DNA of 39,343 nt from an uncultured Flavobacteriales bacterium (GTDB taxonomy: Bacteria > Bacteroidota > Bacteroidia > Flavobacteriales_D > Crocinitomicaceae): contig CAJXMN010000015.1 of NCBI GenBank assembly GCA_913056215.1, positions 1 through 39,343 of the forward strand. Reading direction: 5' to 3'. The number at the start of each line of letters is the position of its first letter. Position 1 is the stretch's first letter. The notes under the pieces were generated by a model that was given only the letters and a program-made list of their open reading frames with translations, did no database searches and was not told where the DNA came from. Shown one piece after another: positions 16,160 through 26,200 of this stretch. The position numbers were made by a program, and so were the translations under genes.

Positions 16160-16511
16160 TAAATGGACACCGTAAGTTTTACAACTGAATCTAAATCTCA
16201 TTAGAATTAAAAGCTATTTGATAAACATATAATTTCTATAGGTTTAACCATACACTGTGCCGAACATTCGGTAATGGGCGCAACTCGAGTCGCTCGTGGA
16301 AATTAAAAAAAACTTCATAAATAGTTAAGGATCCCAGAATATAATATAAAGGAAAGTTCCCATCGAGGTAAAAATAATGGAAATGGAGAACCGCAATGAA
16401 CGCGGAGTAGACGCAATGTTCGCGAGGTGGCTTTTCGTAGCGTGCTTGGCGAATTCGTGGCGCACTTGACGATTAAGAGCTAATATGTAAAGTATCTGAT
16501 ACGCATTTCAC
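16160..16511. other. Gap with a GC-rich island and small inverted repeats
   Basis: The first 200 bases are AT-rich apart from a palindrome CCGAACATTCGG at 16260-16271. From about 16385 to 16490 the DNA turns distinctly GC-rich and contains a loosely repeated 20-base unit (CGCAATGAACGCG, then CGCAATGTTCGCG 20 bases on). A 30-codon frame, 16377-16469, covers the island but resembles nothing known. No gene is called here. Confidence 0.5.
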
Positions 16512-16661
16512 CCTATTAGTGGGCTGTACTGGATTACGCCCTCCATTTCATTCCGGTTGTGAGCTCGACTAGCGTCTCGGTTCGAGATTCTTATCCAGTT
16601 TCGCCCACAAAAAAAGTCCGTCTCTCAACGAACTTTTCCTATTAGTGGGCTGTACTGGATT
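16512..16661. repeat. Duplicated tRNA-Val 3' end and inverted repeat
   Basis: A perfect 24-base direct repeat occurs at 16512-16535 and 16638-16661. The right copy contains the last 15 bases of the tRNA-Val gene plus 9 bases beyond it. Between them, 16519-16537 and 16590-16608 form an imperfect inverted repeat (GTGGGC..ACTGGAT on opposite strands, with three mismatches between the two blocks). The left copy lacks the rest of a tRNA, so this is a partial duplication, an old integration scar, or a small palindromic element. Confidence 0.6.
16609..16637 (-). terminator. Terminator downstream of tRNA-Val
   Basis: Read on the minus strand, AAAAGTTCGT and ACGGACTTTT form a 10-pair stem (one G-T) with loop TGAGAG and end in seven T residues. 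It begins 10 bases after the tRNA 3' end. Confidence 0.75.
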
Positions 16662-16720
16662 CGAACCAACGACCTCTGCTCTGTCAAAGCAGCGCTCTAA
16701 ACCAACTGAGCTAACAGCCC
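16647..16720 (-). tRNA. tRNA-Val (anticodon GAC)
   Basis: The minus strand folds into a standard 74-base tRNA: acceptor GGGCTGT/ACAGCCC, D arm with AGTTGG, anticodon stem CTGCT/AGCAG around loop TTGACAG giving anticodon GAC, and T arm with TTCGAAT. CCA is not encoded. A terminator follows. Confidence 0.95.
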
Positions 16721-16856
16721 GCAGCACCATAGATTGGAATCGCAATAATAAGGATAAGGATTGAATTGCAGATGGTTTAAAGCGATATTTTTATTGATTG
16801 ACCTTGCTTTGTTCAATGAGAGGCGTAAAAGTAGATGTGTACTCGAGCCTTGATGA

Positions 16857-17384
16857 TCACTCCTCTTTTTCGTAAGTCTTCAGAAAATCTTCATAAGACT
16901 GTTCTTTGTAAATTTTTTTACCAATGAAGACAAGAATAGGTTTTAAATCTTTCGCTGATCGATAACCCGGTAGGGGTTGAATCATTTGTGCGTTCTCGTC
17001 CAAAAAAACGACGGTGGGATAACTCATTTTTTCTTGTAGCAGCGATGCTGCAAGTTTGTTGTATCCGCGGCGTCCGTTATCGACAAACTTAAATTGTTTT
17101 CCACCAAATGCTATAGGCTCCTTTTGTTCTGCATCGAATTTTACAGGAACAAAGTATTTGTTCATAATTTTCACGACTTCGGGATCAGAAAATGTAGTTG
17201 CATCCATGCGTTTGCACCAACCGCACCAGTCGGTGTAGACATCGATAAAAACTTGCTTTTGGTTAGATTCATCATTTAAAACGGCGTCTAATGTGTCGAT
17301 GGGAGCCCACTTGATCGATGCTTCCTGAGCATTTAAGGTGTTGTAGACCAATGAGAAACTTATAAAAATTAAAAACTTATACAT
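16857..17384 (-). CDS. Secreted thioredoxin-like protein
   Basis: From the ATG at 17384 the protein has 175 residues with a signal peptide (MYKFLIFISFSLVYNTLNAQ). The longer frame from 17414 would spoil the signal. The thioredoxin fold shows VFIDVYTDWCGWCKRMD with the redox pair C54/C57, followed by FVPVKFDAE and a cis-proline-type MSYPTVVFLDE. It resembles the thioredoxin_7/DUF255 group and should work in the periplasm, reducing or forming disulfides or delivering electrons. It stands alone; a TAACTTCG resembling a -7 box (17390-17397) lies just upstream. Confidence 0.88.
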   Translation of the reverse strand: MYKFLIFISFSLVYNTLNAQEASIKWAPIDTLDAVLNDESNQKQVFIDVYTDWCGWCKRMDATTFSDPEVVKIMNKYFVPVKFDAEQKEPIAFGGKQFKFVDNGRRGYNKLAASLLQEKMSYPTVVFLDENAQMIQPLPGYRSAKDLKPILVFIGKKIYKEQSYEDFLKTYEKEE

Positions 17385-17583
17385 AATCACGAAGTTACAA
17401 GAAAATATTGCCAAACGAAAATATTGCGCATGTGCTGCTAGGCTCAGGCAATAATTATTTGTAGATGATTATTGCCAGAAAGTGCGATCATTCGCCATAA
17501 GATACTGTTTTTGCAAGTTGCAACTTCTGCTTTTAATTTTCCTGATTCATTAAATTCCATGGTATCGAATACACTTAAAATAT

Positions 17584-17591
17584 TATTTTTG
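17584..17591 (+). promoter_or_regulatory. -7 box TATTTTTG for polA
   Basis: This exact TAnnTTTG match lies 21 bases before the ATG at 17613 and inside the longer open frame, so it supports 17613 as the polA start. Confidence 0.5.
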
Positions 17592-17612
17592 ACAGGTATT
17601 CAAACACGATAT

Positions 17613-20408
17613 ATGTTAACTCCAGATAAAGACAAGAAACTTTTTTTACTCGATGCATTTGCTTTGATCTACAGAGCTTATTTTGCTTTTTCTAAAAATC
17701 CGAGAGTCAATTCCAAAGGAGAAAATACTTCGGCAGCTTTTGGTTTCACAACCGCACTCCTGGATATTCTCAACAAAGAAAAGCCGTCCCACATTGCCGT
17801 AGTTTTCGACGCACCGGGTGGTGCAACGAATCGTCAAGCAGATTTTGCTGATTACAAAGCTCACCGCGAAGAAATGCCCGAAGATATCCGAAATATGATT
17901 AACCCGATTAAAGCTATCGTCGAGGCATTCAATATTCCGCTTTTACTCAAAGAGGGTTTCGAAGCTGACGATGTGATTGGAACACTTGCAAAAGTAGCAG
18001 AAAGAGAAGGGTTTACAACCTATATGATGACGCCCGATAAAGACTTTGCTCAACTCGTTTCGGGACAAACGTTTATGTATAAACCCGGTCGAGGAGGAAA
18101 GCCTGCTGAAATCTGGGACGTAGATAAGGTCAAAGAGAAGTTTGAGGTGGAAGAACCGGAGCAAGTTATTGATATACTCGGTCTATGGGGAGATAGTGCT
18201 GATAATATTCCTGGTATCCCCGGAATAGGTGAGAAGACGTCCAAAAAGCTCGTCAAAAAATATGGTTCGATGGAAGGGCTTTTTGAACACACCGATGACC
18301 TGAAAGGAAAGCAAAAAGAAAATGTGATCAACTTTGAAGAACAAGGTCGTATGTCTAAAATGCTCGCTACAATCATTACGGATGTCGATGTTCCATTCGA
18401 CCCCGAAGACCTTACATATTCTGATCCGGATGAAGACAAGGTGAAAGAAATATTCACGCAATTGGAATTTAAAGCACTGGCGAAAAAGGTGCTGGGAGAA
18501 GAAATAGTCATTACATCGAACCCATCAAGTTCTGAGGGGCAATTGGATCTTTTCGGTACTTCTTCGGAACGGGAACCTGTCGATGAGGAAGCGATTAAAA
18601 CCCTCGAAGATGTCGAAGTAGATTATCAATTTGTAGCATCAGCAGAAGAGCGCAAGCAACTCATTGAGGATTTAATGCAACAGGAATCGGTGTGTTTCGA
18701 TACGGAAACATCAAGTTTAGAAGCCCGCAATGCAGATTTGATTGGTATCGCCTTTTCTTGTGAGAAAAATAAGGCTTTTTACGTACCTTTTCCCAAGGAT
18801 TTTGAAGCGACAAAAAAGCAGCTGGCTGAATTTGACGACTTTTTTACATCCGATAAGATTGAAAAAGTAGCGCACAACCTCAAGTACGATGAGCAAGTGA
18901 TCAATCGCTATGGTTTTAAAATCGAAGGTCCGGTTTTCGATACAATGATTGCGCATTACCTCCTTTCTCCCGACGGAAAGCACGGGATGGATGTTCTTGC
19001 TGAATATTACTTGAAATATCAGCCCGTTCCTATAGAAAAACTCATCGGGAAAAAAGGAAAAAATCAAAAATCGATGCGCGACATTGATCAAAAAGAGATC
19101 GTCGATTACGCGTGCGAAGATGCTGACATCACCTGGCAATTAAAAACACTTTTTGAGCCGGAAATACAGAAAGACCACCTCAAAAAGTTATTCTATAACA
19201 TGGAAATGCCTTTGGTGCATGTTTTAAAGTCGATGGAACAAGCGGGCATTAACCTGGATATTGATAGCTTAAAAAAGTTTTCCGAAGAACTGGGGGAGTC
19301 ATTGGATGCGATCGAAAAGAAGGTGACGAAACTGGCAGGAGAAAAGTTTAACCTTGATTCACCAAAACAACTTGGCGTAATCCTCTTCGAAAAACTTGAA
19401 ATCTCAAAAAAAGCCAAAAAGACGAAATCAGGTCAATATTCTACGTCGGAAGACACACTGCAAAAACATGTAAATGATCACAAAATCGTTCCGTTAATTC
19501 TGGACTATCGATCTTTGCGTAAACTGAAGAACACGTATGTCGATCCTTTACCAGAATTGGTGGATCAGAATGATGGTAGATTGCACACGCATTACATGCA
19601 AACGGTAGCAGCTACAGGGAGACTGAGCTCTACTAATCCCAACCTTCAAAATATTCCTATTCGAACTGAAAAAGGACGAGAAATTCGGAAGGCTTTTGTT
19701 CCAAAAAATGATGATTACGAATTGATGGCAGCGGACTACTCTCAAATTGAATTGAGAATCATCGCTGCACTAAGTGGAGATAAAAATATGATCGACGCCT
19801 TCCAGAATGGTCATGATATTCACGCAGCTACTGCGGCAAAAGTTTATGATGTAGCTATGGACGAAGTGACAAGAGACCAACGAAGCAACGCAAAAGCAGT
19901 CAATTTTGGAATTATATATGGACAATCAGCATTCGGTCTCTCTCAAAATCTTGGTATATCCAGAAAAGAAGCGAAAACTATCATCGATAGCTATTTTGAG
20001 CAATATCCAACGATCAGGCAATACATGGAAAATGCCAAAGAGGAGGCTAAGGAAAAAGGATATGTGGAAACGATTGAGCAGCGCAGGAGATATTTGCCAG
20101 ATATCAATTCCAAAAATGCTATCGTTCGTGGTTATGCTGAACGCAATGCGATCAACGCGCCCATTCAGGGAAGTGCGGCAGATATCATTAAAATCGCTAT
20201 GATTGATGTATACAATCAAATGAAAGCAGAAAATCTGACTTCACGCATGTTGCTGCAGGTACACGATGAATTGGTGTTCGATGTCTTGAAGTCCGAGAAA
20301 GAAAAAGTAGCTGAAATCGTTAAAGATTGTATGGAGAATGCGGTAAAGCTGGATGTTCCGCTCGACGTAGAGATGGAATTTGCTGACAACTGGCTCGATG
20401 CACACTAA
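17613..20408 (+). CDS. polA: DNA polymerase I
   Basis: The 931-residue protein from ATG 17613 (MLTPDKDKKLFLLDAF) holds three domains. The 5'-3' exonuclease occupies about residues 10-270, with GFEADDVIGTLA and the helix-hairpin GIPGIGEKTSKKLV. The 3'-5' exonuclease is complete (CFDTETSS, HNLKYDE, YACEDADITW), so proofreading is expected. The polymerase domain has motif A DYSQIELRIIA, motif B RSNAKAVNFGIIYG and motif C VHDELVF. It repairs and processes Okazaki fragments. The open frame extends 47 codons upstream, but the domain begins right after M48 and a promoter box lies within that extension. Confidence 0.97.
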   Translation: MLTPDKDKKLFLLDAFALIYRAYFAFSKNPRVNSKGENTSAAFGFTTALLDILNKEKPSHIAVVFDAPGGATNRQADFADYKAHREEMPEDIRNMINPIKAIVEAFNIPLLLKEGFEADDVIGTLAKVAEREGFTTYMMTPDKDFAQLVSGQTFMYKPGRGGKPAEIWDVDKVKEKFEVEEPEQVIDILGLWGDSADNIPGIPGIGEKTSKKLVKKYGSMEGLFEHTDDLKGKQKENVINFEEQGRMSKMLATIITDVDVPFDPEDLTYSDPDEDKVKEIFTQLEFKALAKKVLGEEIVITSNPSSSEGQLDLFGTSSEREPVDEEAIKTLEDVEVDYQFVASAEERKQLIEDLMQQESVCFDTETSSLEARNADLIGIAFSCEKNKAFYVPFPKDFEATKKQLAEFDDFFTSDKIEKVAHNLKYDEQVINRYGFKIEGPVFDTMIAHYLLSPDGKHGMDVLAEYYLKYQPVPIEKLIGKKGKNQKSMRDIDQKEIVDYACEDADITWQLKTLFEPEIQKDHLKKLFYNMEMPLVHVLKSMEQAGINLDIDSLKKFSEELGESLDAIEKKVTKLAGEKFNLDSPKQLGVILFEKLEISKKAKKTKSGQYSTSEDTLQKHVNDHKIVPLILDYRSLRKLKNTYVDPLPELVDQNDGRLHTHYMQTVAATGRLSSTNPNLQNIPIRTEKGREIRKAFVPKNDDYELMAADYSQIELRIIAALSGDKNMIDAFQNGHDIHAATAAKVYDVAMDEVTRDQRSNAKAVNFGIIYGQSAFGLSQNLGISRKEAKTIIDSYFEQYPTIRQYMENAKEEAKEKGYVETIEQRRRYLPDINSKNAIVRGYAERNAINAPIQGSAADIIKIAMIDVYNQMKAENLTSRMLLQVHDELVFDVLKSEKEKVAEIVKDCMENAVKLDVPLDVEMEFADNWLDAH

Positions 20409-20476
20409 TTAGCTGCTCTTTGTTCTCAGGTTTATCAAGTGATGACAATTAAATAAGCGCGTTTATTGCTTAAAAA

Positions 20477-20520
20477 AATCGCACAGCTACATGCTTTGCA
20501 ACTGTGCGATTGTCGCTTTT
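20477..20520. terminator. Bidirectional terminator between polA and the enoyl-CoA hydratase gene
   Basis: AATCGCACAG at 20477-20486 pairs with CTGTGCGATT at 20502-20511 over a 15-base loop. A-run 20472-20478 gives a T-run on the minus strand, and a T-run follows at 20517 on the plus strand. It serves two converging genes. Confidence 0.8.
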
Positions 20521-20547
20521 TATAATCTTAAATGTACTTTCAAATCA

Positions 20548-21324
20548 TTATTTAAAGTCGGGTTTGCGCTTCTCCAAAAATGCCGAAGTTCCTTCTTTAA
20601 ATTCTTCCGTACCGAAACAATTACCGAATTCTGTTATTTCAACATTGTAACCGTTCAGTCCGTCGACGAAGTTCGCATTAACCGCCTTAATAGCGGATTT
20701 GATCGCCGAACCTGAATTCGCACAGATTTTACTGGCAATTTTTCTTGCGAGGTTCATCAATTCATCCTGCGCAACAACATGATTGACGAGTCCCCACTGC
20801 TGCGCCTCTTCAGCACCTATCATGCCAGCAGTCGTAATCAGTTCCATGGCTTTTCCCCGACCGACCAGTTGTGTGAGACGTTGTGTACCGCCATAGCCTG
20901 GAATGACACCCAAAGAAACTTCTGGAAGTCCGAGTTTGGCATTGTCTGAAGCTACGCGCATGTGTGAAGCCATAGCTAATTCCAAGCCGCCTCCCAAGGC
21001 AAATCCATTGACCGCGGCAATAACAGGAGTCGGTAAATTGTGTACGAAATTAAACAGTATTTCTTGTCCATTCGCCGCCAACTCTTGTCCTTGTTCAACA
21101 TTGTAACCGGAGAACTCCTTGATGTCTGCACCGGCAACAAATGCCTTTTCTCCTGTACCAGTTAAAATTATAGCACGCGTCGACGCATCTTTATTGGCTG
21201 CGTCCATAGCTTCGTGCAATTCTTTAATTGTGGCTTTGTTTAAAGCGTTGAGCTGTTTGGGTCGATTAATCGTAATGATATGAATGCGCTCCTCTTGAGC
21301 TGTAGTAATGTTTTCGTATGCCAT
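20548..21324 (-). CDS. Enoyl-CoA hydratase (crotonase family)
   Basis: This is a 258-residue classic crotonase. INRPKQLNALNKATI, KAFVAGADIKEFSG and NGFALGGGLELAMA form the CoA and oxyanion sites, and LGLPEVSLGVIPGYGGTQRL carries a catalytic glutamate region, the other glutamate lying in GGGLELA. It hydrates trans-2-enoyl-CoA in beta-oxidation or the reverse route. It is encoded alone and converges on polA. Unlike the crotonase at 7307-8086 it has both canonical active-site motifs, so a true hydratase activity is likely. The chain length it prefers is not readable. Confidence 0.93.
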   Translation of the reverse strand: MAYENITTAQEERIHIITINRPKQLNALNKATIKELHEAMDAANKDASTRAIILTGTGEKAFVAGADIKEFSGYNVEQGQELAANGQEILFNFVHNLPTPVIAAVNGFALGGGLELAMASHMRVASDNAKLGLPEVSLGVIPGYGGTQRLTQLVGRGKAMELITTAGMIGAEEAQQWGLVNHVVAQDELMNLARKIASKICANSGSAIKSAIKAVNANFVDGLNGYNVEITEFGNCFGTEEFKEGTSAFLEKRKPDFK

Positions 21325-21546
21325 ATTTTCTAATATTTTCAGGCTAATATAGCGAATCGCAGGAGATTCTCAAAAGTGGGGCGTGCGATGGTTTTAATAA
21401 ATGAGTTTGAATTAGAAAAGATAGCTATCGTTGAATAAAAATTGCTGTTTTTTGATTCAATTTGGCGTTACTTGAGTGATTTTATTTGTTGAGCAGGTAA
21501 ATTGTAGATGCAATTCCATATTTTTAAGGATCAAAATCAATTGAAT

Positions 21547-22227
21547 ATGAAGAAAGTACTCAGTATTTTTATAGTGGTAGGTGTTTTTATTGCTTGTTCA
21601 ACCGAAGAACAACGATCGGATGAAGATCTTCAAGGCAATACGCATCCAGTTAAAAATGATGCTGATGCATCCGAAAAAGATTCATTGAAGAATATAAAGG
21701 CTATTGATTCGAAAGAAGCGATGATCAAAACTGCGTTGCAGGCGGTTCCTGAGAAGCGCAGAGAAAATTGTACGGTCAAGGGATACGATGAGAGTGGTGC
21801 TCTAGTGGTGCTCCAGCAAGGTAATAATCCGTGGATTTGTTTGGCTGATCATCCGCAAAAAGACGGATTTAGCGCAGCTTGTTATCACAAAAGTTTGGAA
21901 CCATTCATGGCAAGAGGAAGAGCCTTAAAAAAAGCCGGCAAAGATGGTCGCGAGATCTTCAATATCCGTAAAAAAGAAATCAAGTCTGGAAAACTCGAAA
22001 TGTGTAAACCTGGTGCGGCGTTACATGTTTACTATGGACCAAAAGCCGTTTACGAACCGAAAACGGGAGAAGTTTTAGATGCTCAGCATCGTTTTGTCGT
22101 TTATATGCCTTTTGCAACTGCCGCATCTACAGGCCTTCCGGAGTCTCCCCAAAAGCCAAATCATCCTTGGATCATGGATCCTGGAACGCATAAAGCACAT
22201 ATTATGATTACTCCTAAAGCCGAGTAA
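21547..22227 (+). CDS. Hypothetical lipoprotein, 226 aa
   Basis: From ATG 21547 the protein begins MKKVLSIFIVVGVFIACSTEE, a lipoprotein signal with the lipobox cysteine at residue 17. The upstream in-frame start at 21508 would hide this signal. The mature part is hydrophilic, then has RENCTVKGYDESGALVVLQQGNNPWICLAD, CYHKSLEPFMARGRAL and VVYMPFATAASTGL, near the end PWIMDPGTHKAHIMI. It looks like a conserved periplasmic or outer-membrane lipoprotein with several cysteines and histidines that might bind metal, but I recognise no named family. Confidence 0.75.
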   Translation: MKKVLSIFIVVGVFIACSTEEQRSDEDLQGNTHPVKNDADASEKDSLKNIKAIDSKEAMIKTALQAVPEKRRENCTVKGYDESGALVVLQQGNNPWICLADHPQKDGFSAACYHKSLEPFMARGRALKKAGKDGREIFNIRKKEIKSGKLEMCKPGAALHVYYGPKAVYEPKTGEVLDAQHRFVVYMPFATAASTGLPESPQKPNHPWIMDPGTHKAHIMITPKAE

Positions 22228-22339
22228 TGGCGAGATCTCAACCGATGACGAATTCTAGTACTTCACTGATCGTGCATCGATATTGACTTATTGCTTTAGC
22301 CACTTTCGCATGATCTAAATTACCTCTAAATGGCTTTGT

Positions 22340-23209
22340 ATGATAAAAACACATCAACTAAAACTGTTCCTTTTACTTTTATTATTGGGGGGTGGTATTT
22401 CGTGTCATGCCCAGCAATTTCCGTTCTTTGGTTTTTACAGGAATATTCCCGCCTTTTATAATCCTGCAACGGCTGGTTTGGATTATTCGTTTAAGTCGAA
22501 CTTACTTTATCGCTCTCAATGGACAGGTTTGGAAGGTGCTCCGATCAGTTATCTGGGACAGGTTAATGCCCGATTAGATCGGTTGCGTTCGGGGGTAGGT
22601 CTAAATGTGGTTCACGATGAAATTGGTTATACTCAATCTACGGAGATCACTGGAAACTACAATTACCAATTATCAATGAATGATAACCAACAGAAAATCG
22701 CTTTTGGGTTCGCTCCTAAATTTTATTTTTCTGAGAGACCTACAATGAACGTGGATAGTTCCGGGACTGGTACTCCAACGGGATGGGAGAGAACGTCGAA
22801 CTTTACCATGAATGCAGGAGCTGTTTTTAAAGGCCAAAAGTTATTGCTCGGTGCTAGTGTCATGAATATACTTCCAGCGAAAGCGGCATTTAAGATCCCA
22901 ATCATTTATGCGCCTCATACGTCTGTTATGGCAAGTTATGATATACGACTTACCGAACAAACAACACTGGTTCCAGCTGTTCATCTACTGACTGACTTCA
23001 ATGTGATGAGTGTTTATCTCAATGCGCGAGTTCAGCACCAGAAGTTATGGTGGCAGTTGGGCTATCACAATCGAACCATTATTGCCGCTGCTGGCTATCG
23101 CTTTCTGGAAAGGATAAATGTCGGCTATATGATTGAATATGACGTTGAAGCTCCTATTTTCCCCCATATTTGGTCACATGAGGTTTTTTTGGCTTATGAG
23201 TTGAAATAA
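22340..23209 (+). CDS. PorP/SprF family type IX secretion membrane protein
   Basis: This 289-residue outer-membrane protein has a signal peptide (HQLKLFLLLLLLGGGISCHAQ) and the family opening PFFGFYRNIPAFYNPATAGLD, followed by NLLYRSQWTGLEGAP and repeated amphipathic beta strands ending LAYELK. In Flavobacterium, SprF (PorP-like) proteins are needed to deliver their partner T9SS adhesin to the surface and are usually encoded next to it. Here it converges on a 1078-residue T9SS substrate with SprB-type repeats, separated by a shared terminator. That protein is its natural candidate partner, though the genes are not co-transcribed. Confidence 0.93.
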   Translation: MIKTHQLKLFLLLLLLGGGISCHAQQFPFFGFYRNIPAFYNPATAGLDYSFKSNLLYRSQWTGLEGAPISYLGQVNARLDRLRSGVGLNVVHDEIGYTQSTEITGNYNYQLSMNDNQQKIAFGFAPKFYFSERPTMNVDSSGTGTPTGWERTSNFTMNAGAVFKGQKLLLGASVMNILPAKAAFKIPIIYAPHTSVMASYDIRLTEQTTLVPAVHLLTDFNVMSVYLNARVQHQKLWWQLGYHNRTIIAAAGYRFLERINVGYMIEYDVEAPIFPHIWSHEVFLAYELK

Positions 23210-23243
23210 AAACGGCCACCTCAAGGGAGGTAGCCGTTTGTTT
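23210..23243. terminator. Bidirectional terminator between PorP/SprF-like and T9SS-substrate genes
   Basis: AAACGGC-C-ACCTC at 23210-23222 pairs with GAGGT-A-GCCGTTT at 23227-23239 with a 4-base loop. It lies directly after the plus-strand stop and 19 bases from the minus-strand stop. Confidence 0.85.
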
Positions 23244-23261
23244 CCAATGGTAAAAAACAGA

Positions 23262-26200
23262 TTACTGAATCATCAACTTTTTCACTTGAAAACCAGCATT
23301 TGTTGTTAGTTGGATAGTATACACTCCGTGCGCTAATTGGGATAATTGGAGCGTTGTTTTTCCATTAGAAACAACAGTTGTGTATACCGTTTTCCCATTT
23401 GTATTCACAATATTTACAGACCCATTTTCTGAGGACTGTATTGTAAAGTTACCATTTGAAGGATTAGGATAAACGTTAAATTTAGCGAGTGTATTTTCAT
23501 TAATACCGACAAAAGAATCCACGATGACTTCAAATGTAAATACACAGCCATTATCATCTGTAATAGTCACGTTGTAAGTTCCTCCTTCCAGATTTGTGGG
23601 ATCTTCGTCTGTCGATGTAAAGCCATTAGGTCCTGTCCAGTTATAAGTATACGGTGCTGTTCCTCCAGTTACAGATAGATCAATCGAACCATCATTACCA
23701 TTCAACTCTGCAGTTGTTGCAGATGTAGCTGCTAGTGCATCAGGTTCCGTAACAGTTGCTGTTGCCGTTGTAGTGCAACCATTGTCATCTGTAACCGTTA
23801 CATTGTACGTTCCAGGGCCTACTGCTGAAAGATCCTCAGTTGTAGAGTTAGCAGCATCATCCCATTGGTAAGTATAAGCAGTTGTACCTCCTGTTACTGA
23901 TAGATCAACTGATCCGTCAGTATCTCCATTACAAGATACACCTGTAGCTTGAACTGTAGCAACGAGTGCATCTGGCTCTGTAACGGTTGCTGTTGCAGTT
24001 GTAGTACAACCATTGGCATCTGTAACCGTCACGTTGTAAGTACCTGCTCCTACTGCTGAAAGATCCTCAGTTGTAGAGTTAGTGGCATCATCCCATTGGT
24101 AAGTATAAGAAGTTGTTCCTCCAGTCACTGATAGATCAATTGACCCATCAGTATCTCCATTACAGGACACATCTGTTGCAGAAGCCGAAGCAGTTAAATC
24201 GGTTGGTTCAGTTACCGTTCCTGAGGTTGTTGCAGTACAACCGTTATCATCCGTCACCACAATACTATAAGATCCGGCACCAACGCCCGTTAAATTTTGT
24301 GTTGTTGTGTTGGAAGCATCATCCCAGAGGTATGAAGAAGATGTAGCTGTACCATTCAGTGTAACATCTACATTCAGTTCACCGTCTGTATCTCCGAAAC
24401 AGTCTAATGATGTCACAGAAGTAGATGTGTTTATAGCTACTGCGGGATTTTCGTTTACGATGACTTCAATCGTGTCGAGTAAGGATCTACACCCATTAGG
24501 GTTCTCAGACCCAACATAATATTCGTATGTTCCTGGGCCTGCTGTGGGTGAGAATGGTGATCCCGTACCTATTTGGTTACTACCATCAGCATTCGAGAAC
24601 CATTGAACCGTTCCTGTATTTGATACTGTTGCCTCAATAGATATTTGATCACCATCACAAACTTCGTCTCCTATTGATGAAGTGATATCTGATAAAGCTG
24701 GTGTAGAAATTGGCGTTAAGAAATTCAATGAAACTGAGGATTTTCTATCTCTAGCTCCACAGAATACGTCCGGGGAACCATCACCATTATAATCTCCGAT
24801 AGACACACTGTTATCAGCTGGGCCCAATTTGTAATCACAGGATGTTTGTTGAGTTACTGTACAACCATTACTTAAAAACAATCCAGCGCTAGCTCCTCCC
24901 CAATAACGTGTGATTACATCTAGAAAGCCATCTCCATTCATATCTGCATAACGCGTCGGCGCATAAGAAAAGTAATCAACACCGCTTCCAATCGATACAA
25001 TAACTTCAGCATTGGTCAAAAATGTTCCTGTTGTATCGTTATAAAATACGCGAACCCCCCAATTGTTGTACCCGTCACTTGATACAAGATCTAAATGACC
25101 GTCCTGGTTCCAATCCAGTAATCGAACGTAGCTATTGTATCCACCTACTGTTTGTCCCTGAGGATATGTTGTATTATTACTGTTATTATGAATTACCGCT
25201 GCGCCAGTTCCTATACTGAATGCAATGTCTGTATTACCATCGTTATCAATATCTCCAATATCAATACTGCTTATTGCACCATATGAACTATTCAGCCCTT
25301 CTAAGAAAATAAAAGATGGATTCCCAGCTGTACCGTTATTGATCCAAATTTCATTAAGATCCGTTGCATTTGTACCTGCGTTACCAATTATAATATCCGC
25401 GAGATTATCTCCGTTTACATCACCAATATGTGTAACATTAATAGCACCTGTTCCGTTCATTGTCACTGGAGTTTGTTCTGTAAAATTACCAGCACCATCA
25501 TTCACGTATACTTTGAAAGTAAGGCCTCCGCTATTTACAATATCAATATCACCATCGTTATCAATATCACCAACAGAAAAGACTCCACCAATCGTGTTTG
25601 CGATTGGAGAAGGAGTTTCAAAATGACCAAAACCATCATTAAAATAAATGTCTTGTGCACCTCCCTCTGTAGTCGCAAGTAAATCATCGAACCCATCTCC
25701 ATCAAAATCACCAGCTTCTAATGCATTCATGCGGTCAGCCTGAGCTGAAGAACCAAGTGCTGCCTGAATACTCATATAATCTGTTCGATTACTTGTTACG
25801 AAGTTTGAAGTTGCTCCCGTCAAAGCAAAGTTTTGCAATGTGCCAAGATTACCATTACCTGAGTTGTCAAATAATAAGGTATTCGATCCATTGGCTCCAC
25901 TATCTATTCCATCATTAAAGTGATACATTGCTACTAACCCTTGAGCATTGGGCTCCACTTCACAGCTCATTCCGTTAGTAATCTCAGTAGCAGTTCTCGC
26001 ATCACTCCAAATTCTCACATTATCCATCTGCGCTTGTACAGCTCTTCCTAACGATTGCAGGTTATTGCCAATCGCTACGTTAAAACTGCTGTTGTCTATT
26101 GGGTCGTTAGCAGCAACAGAGCTTTCCTCAACTCCATCAATATAAATTTTGGCTGTCGTTCCATCGTAAGTCGCTGCAACGTGATGCCAGGTGTTGTCAT

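Noticed and set aside
16228-16240. ATAATTTCTATA, resembling the middle of the Cas12a repeat
   Set aside because: A short AT-rich match without the rest of the handle.
16519-16608. A possible second, degenerate tRNA
   Set aside because: The 3' arm matches tRNA-Val, but no anticodon stem or D arm can be formed; it is better described as a duplication with an inverted repeat.
17459-17466. TTGTAGAT, resembling the end of the Cas12a repeat
   Set aside because: Only the 3' half of the handle is present; the matching TCTAC is missing, so this is a chance 8-mer.
18050-18511. Minus-strand 153-codon frame inside polA
   Set aside because: Serine-rich shadow of the polA reading frame; no family resemblance.
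21501-21509. ATTGTAGAT before the lipoprotein gene
   Set aside because: Same reason: the 5' stem half of the repeat is absent.
25225-25626. Long plus-strand frames inside the T9SS substrate gene
   Set aside because: They are antisense shadows of repetitive, low-complexity coding DNA on the minus strand.
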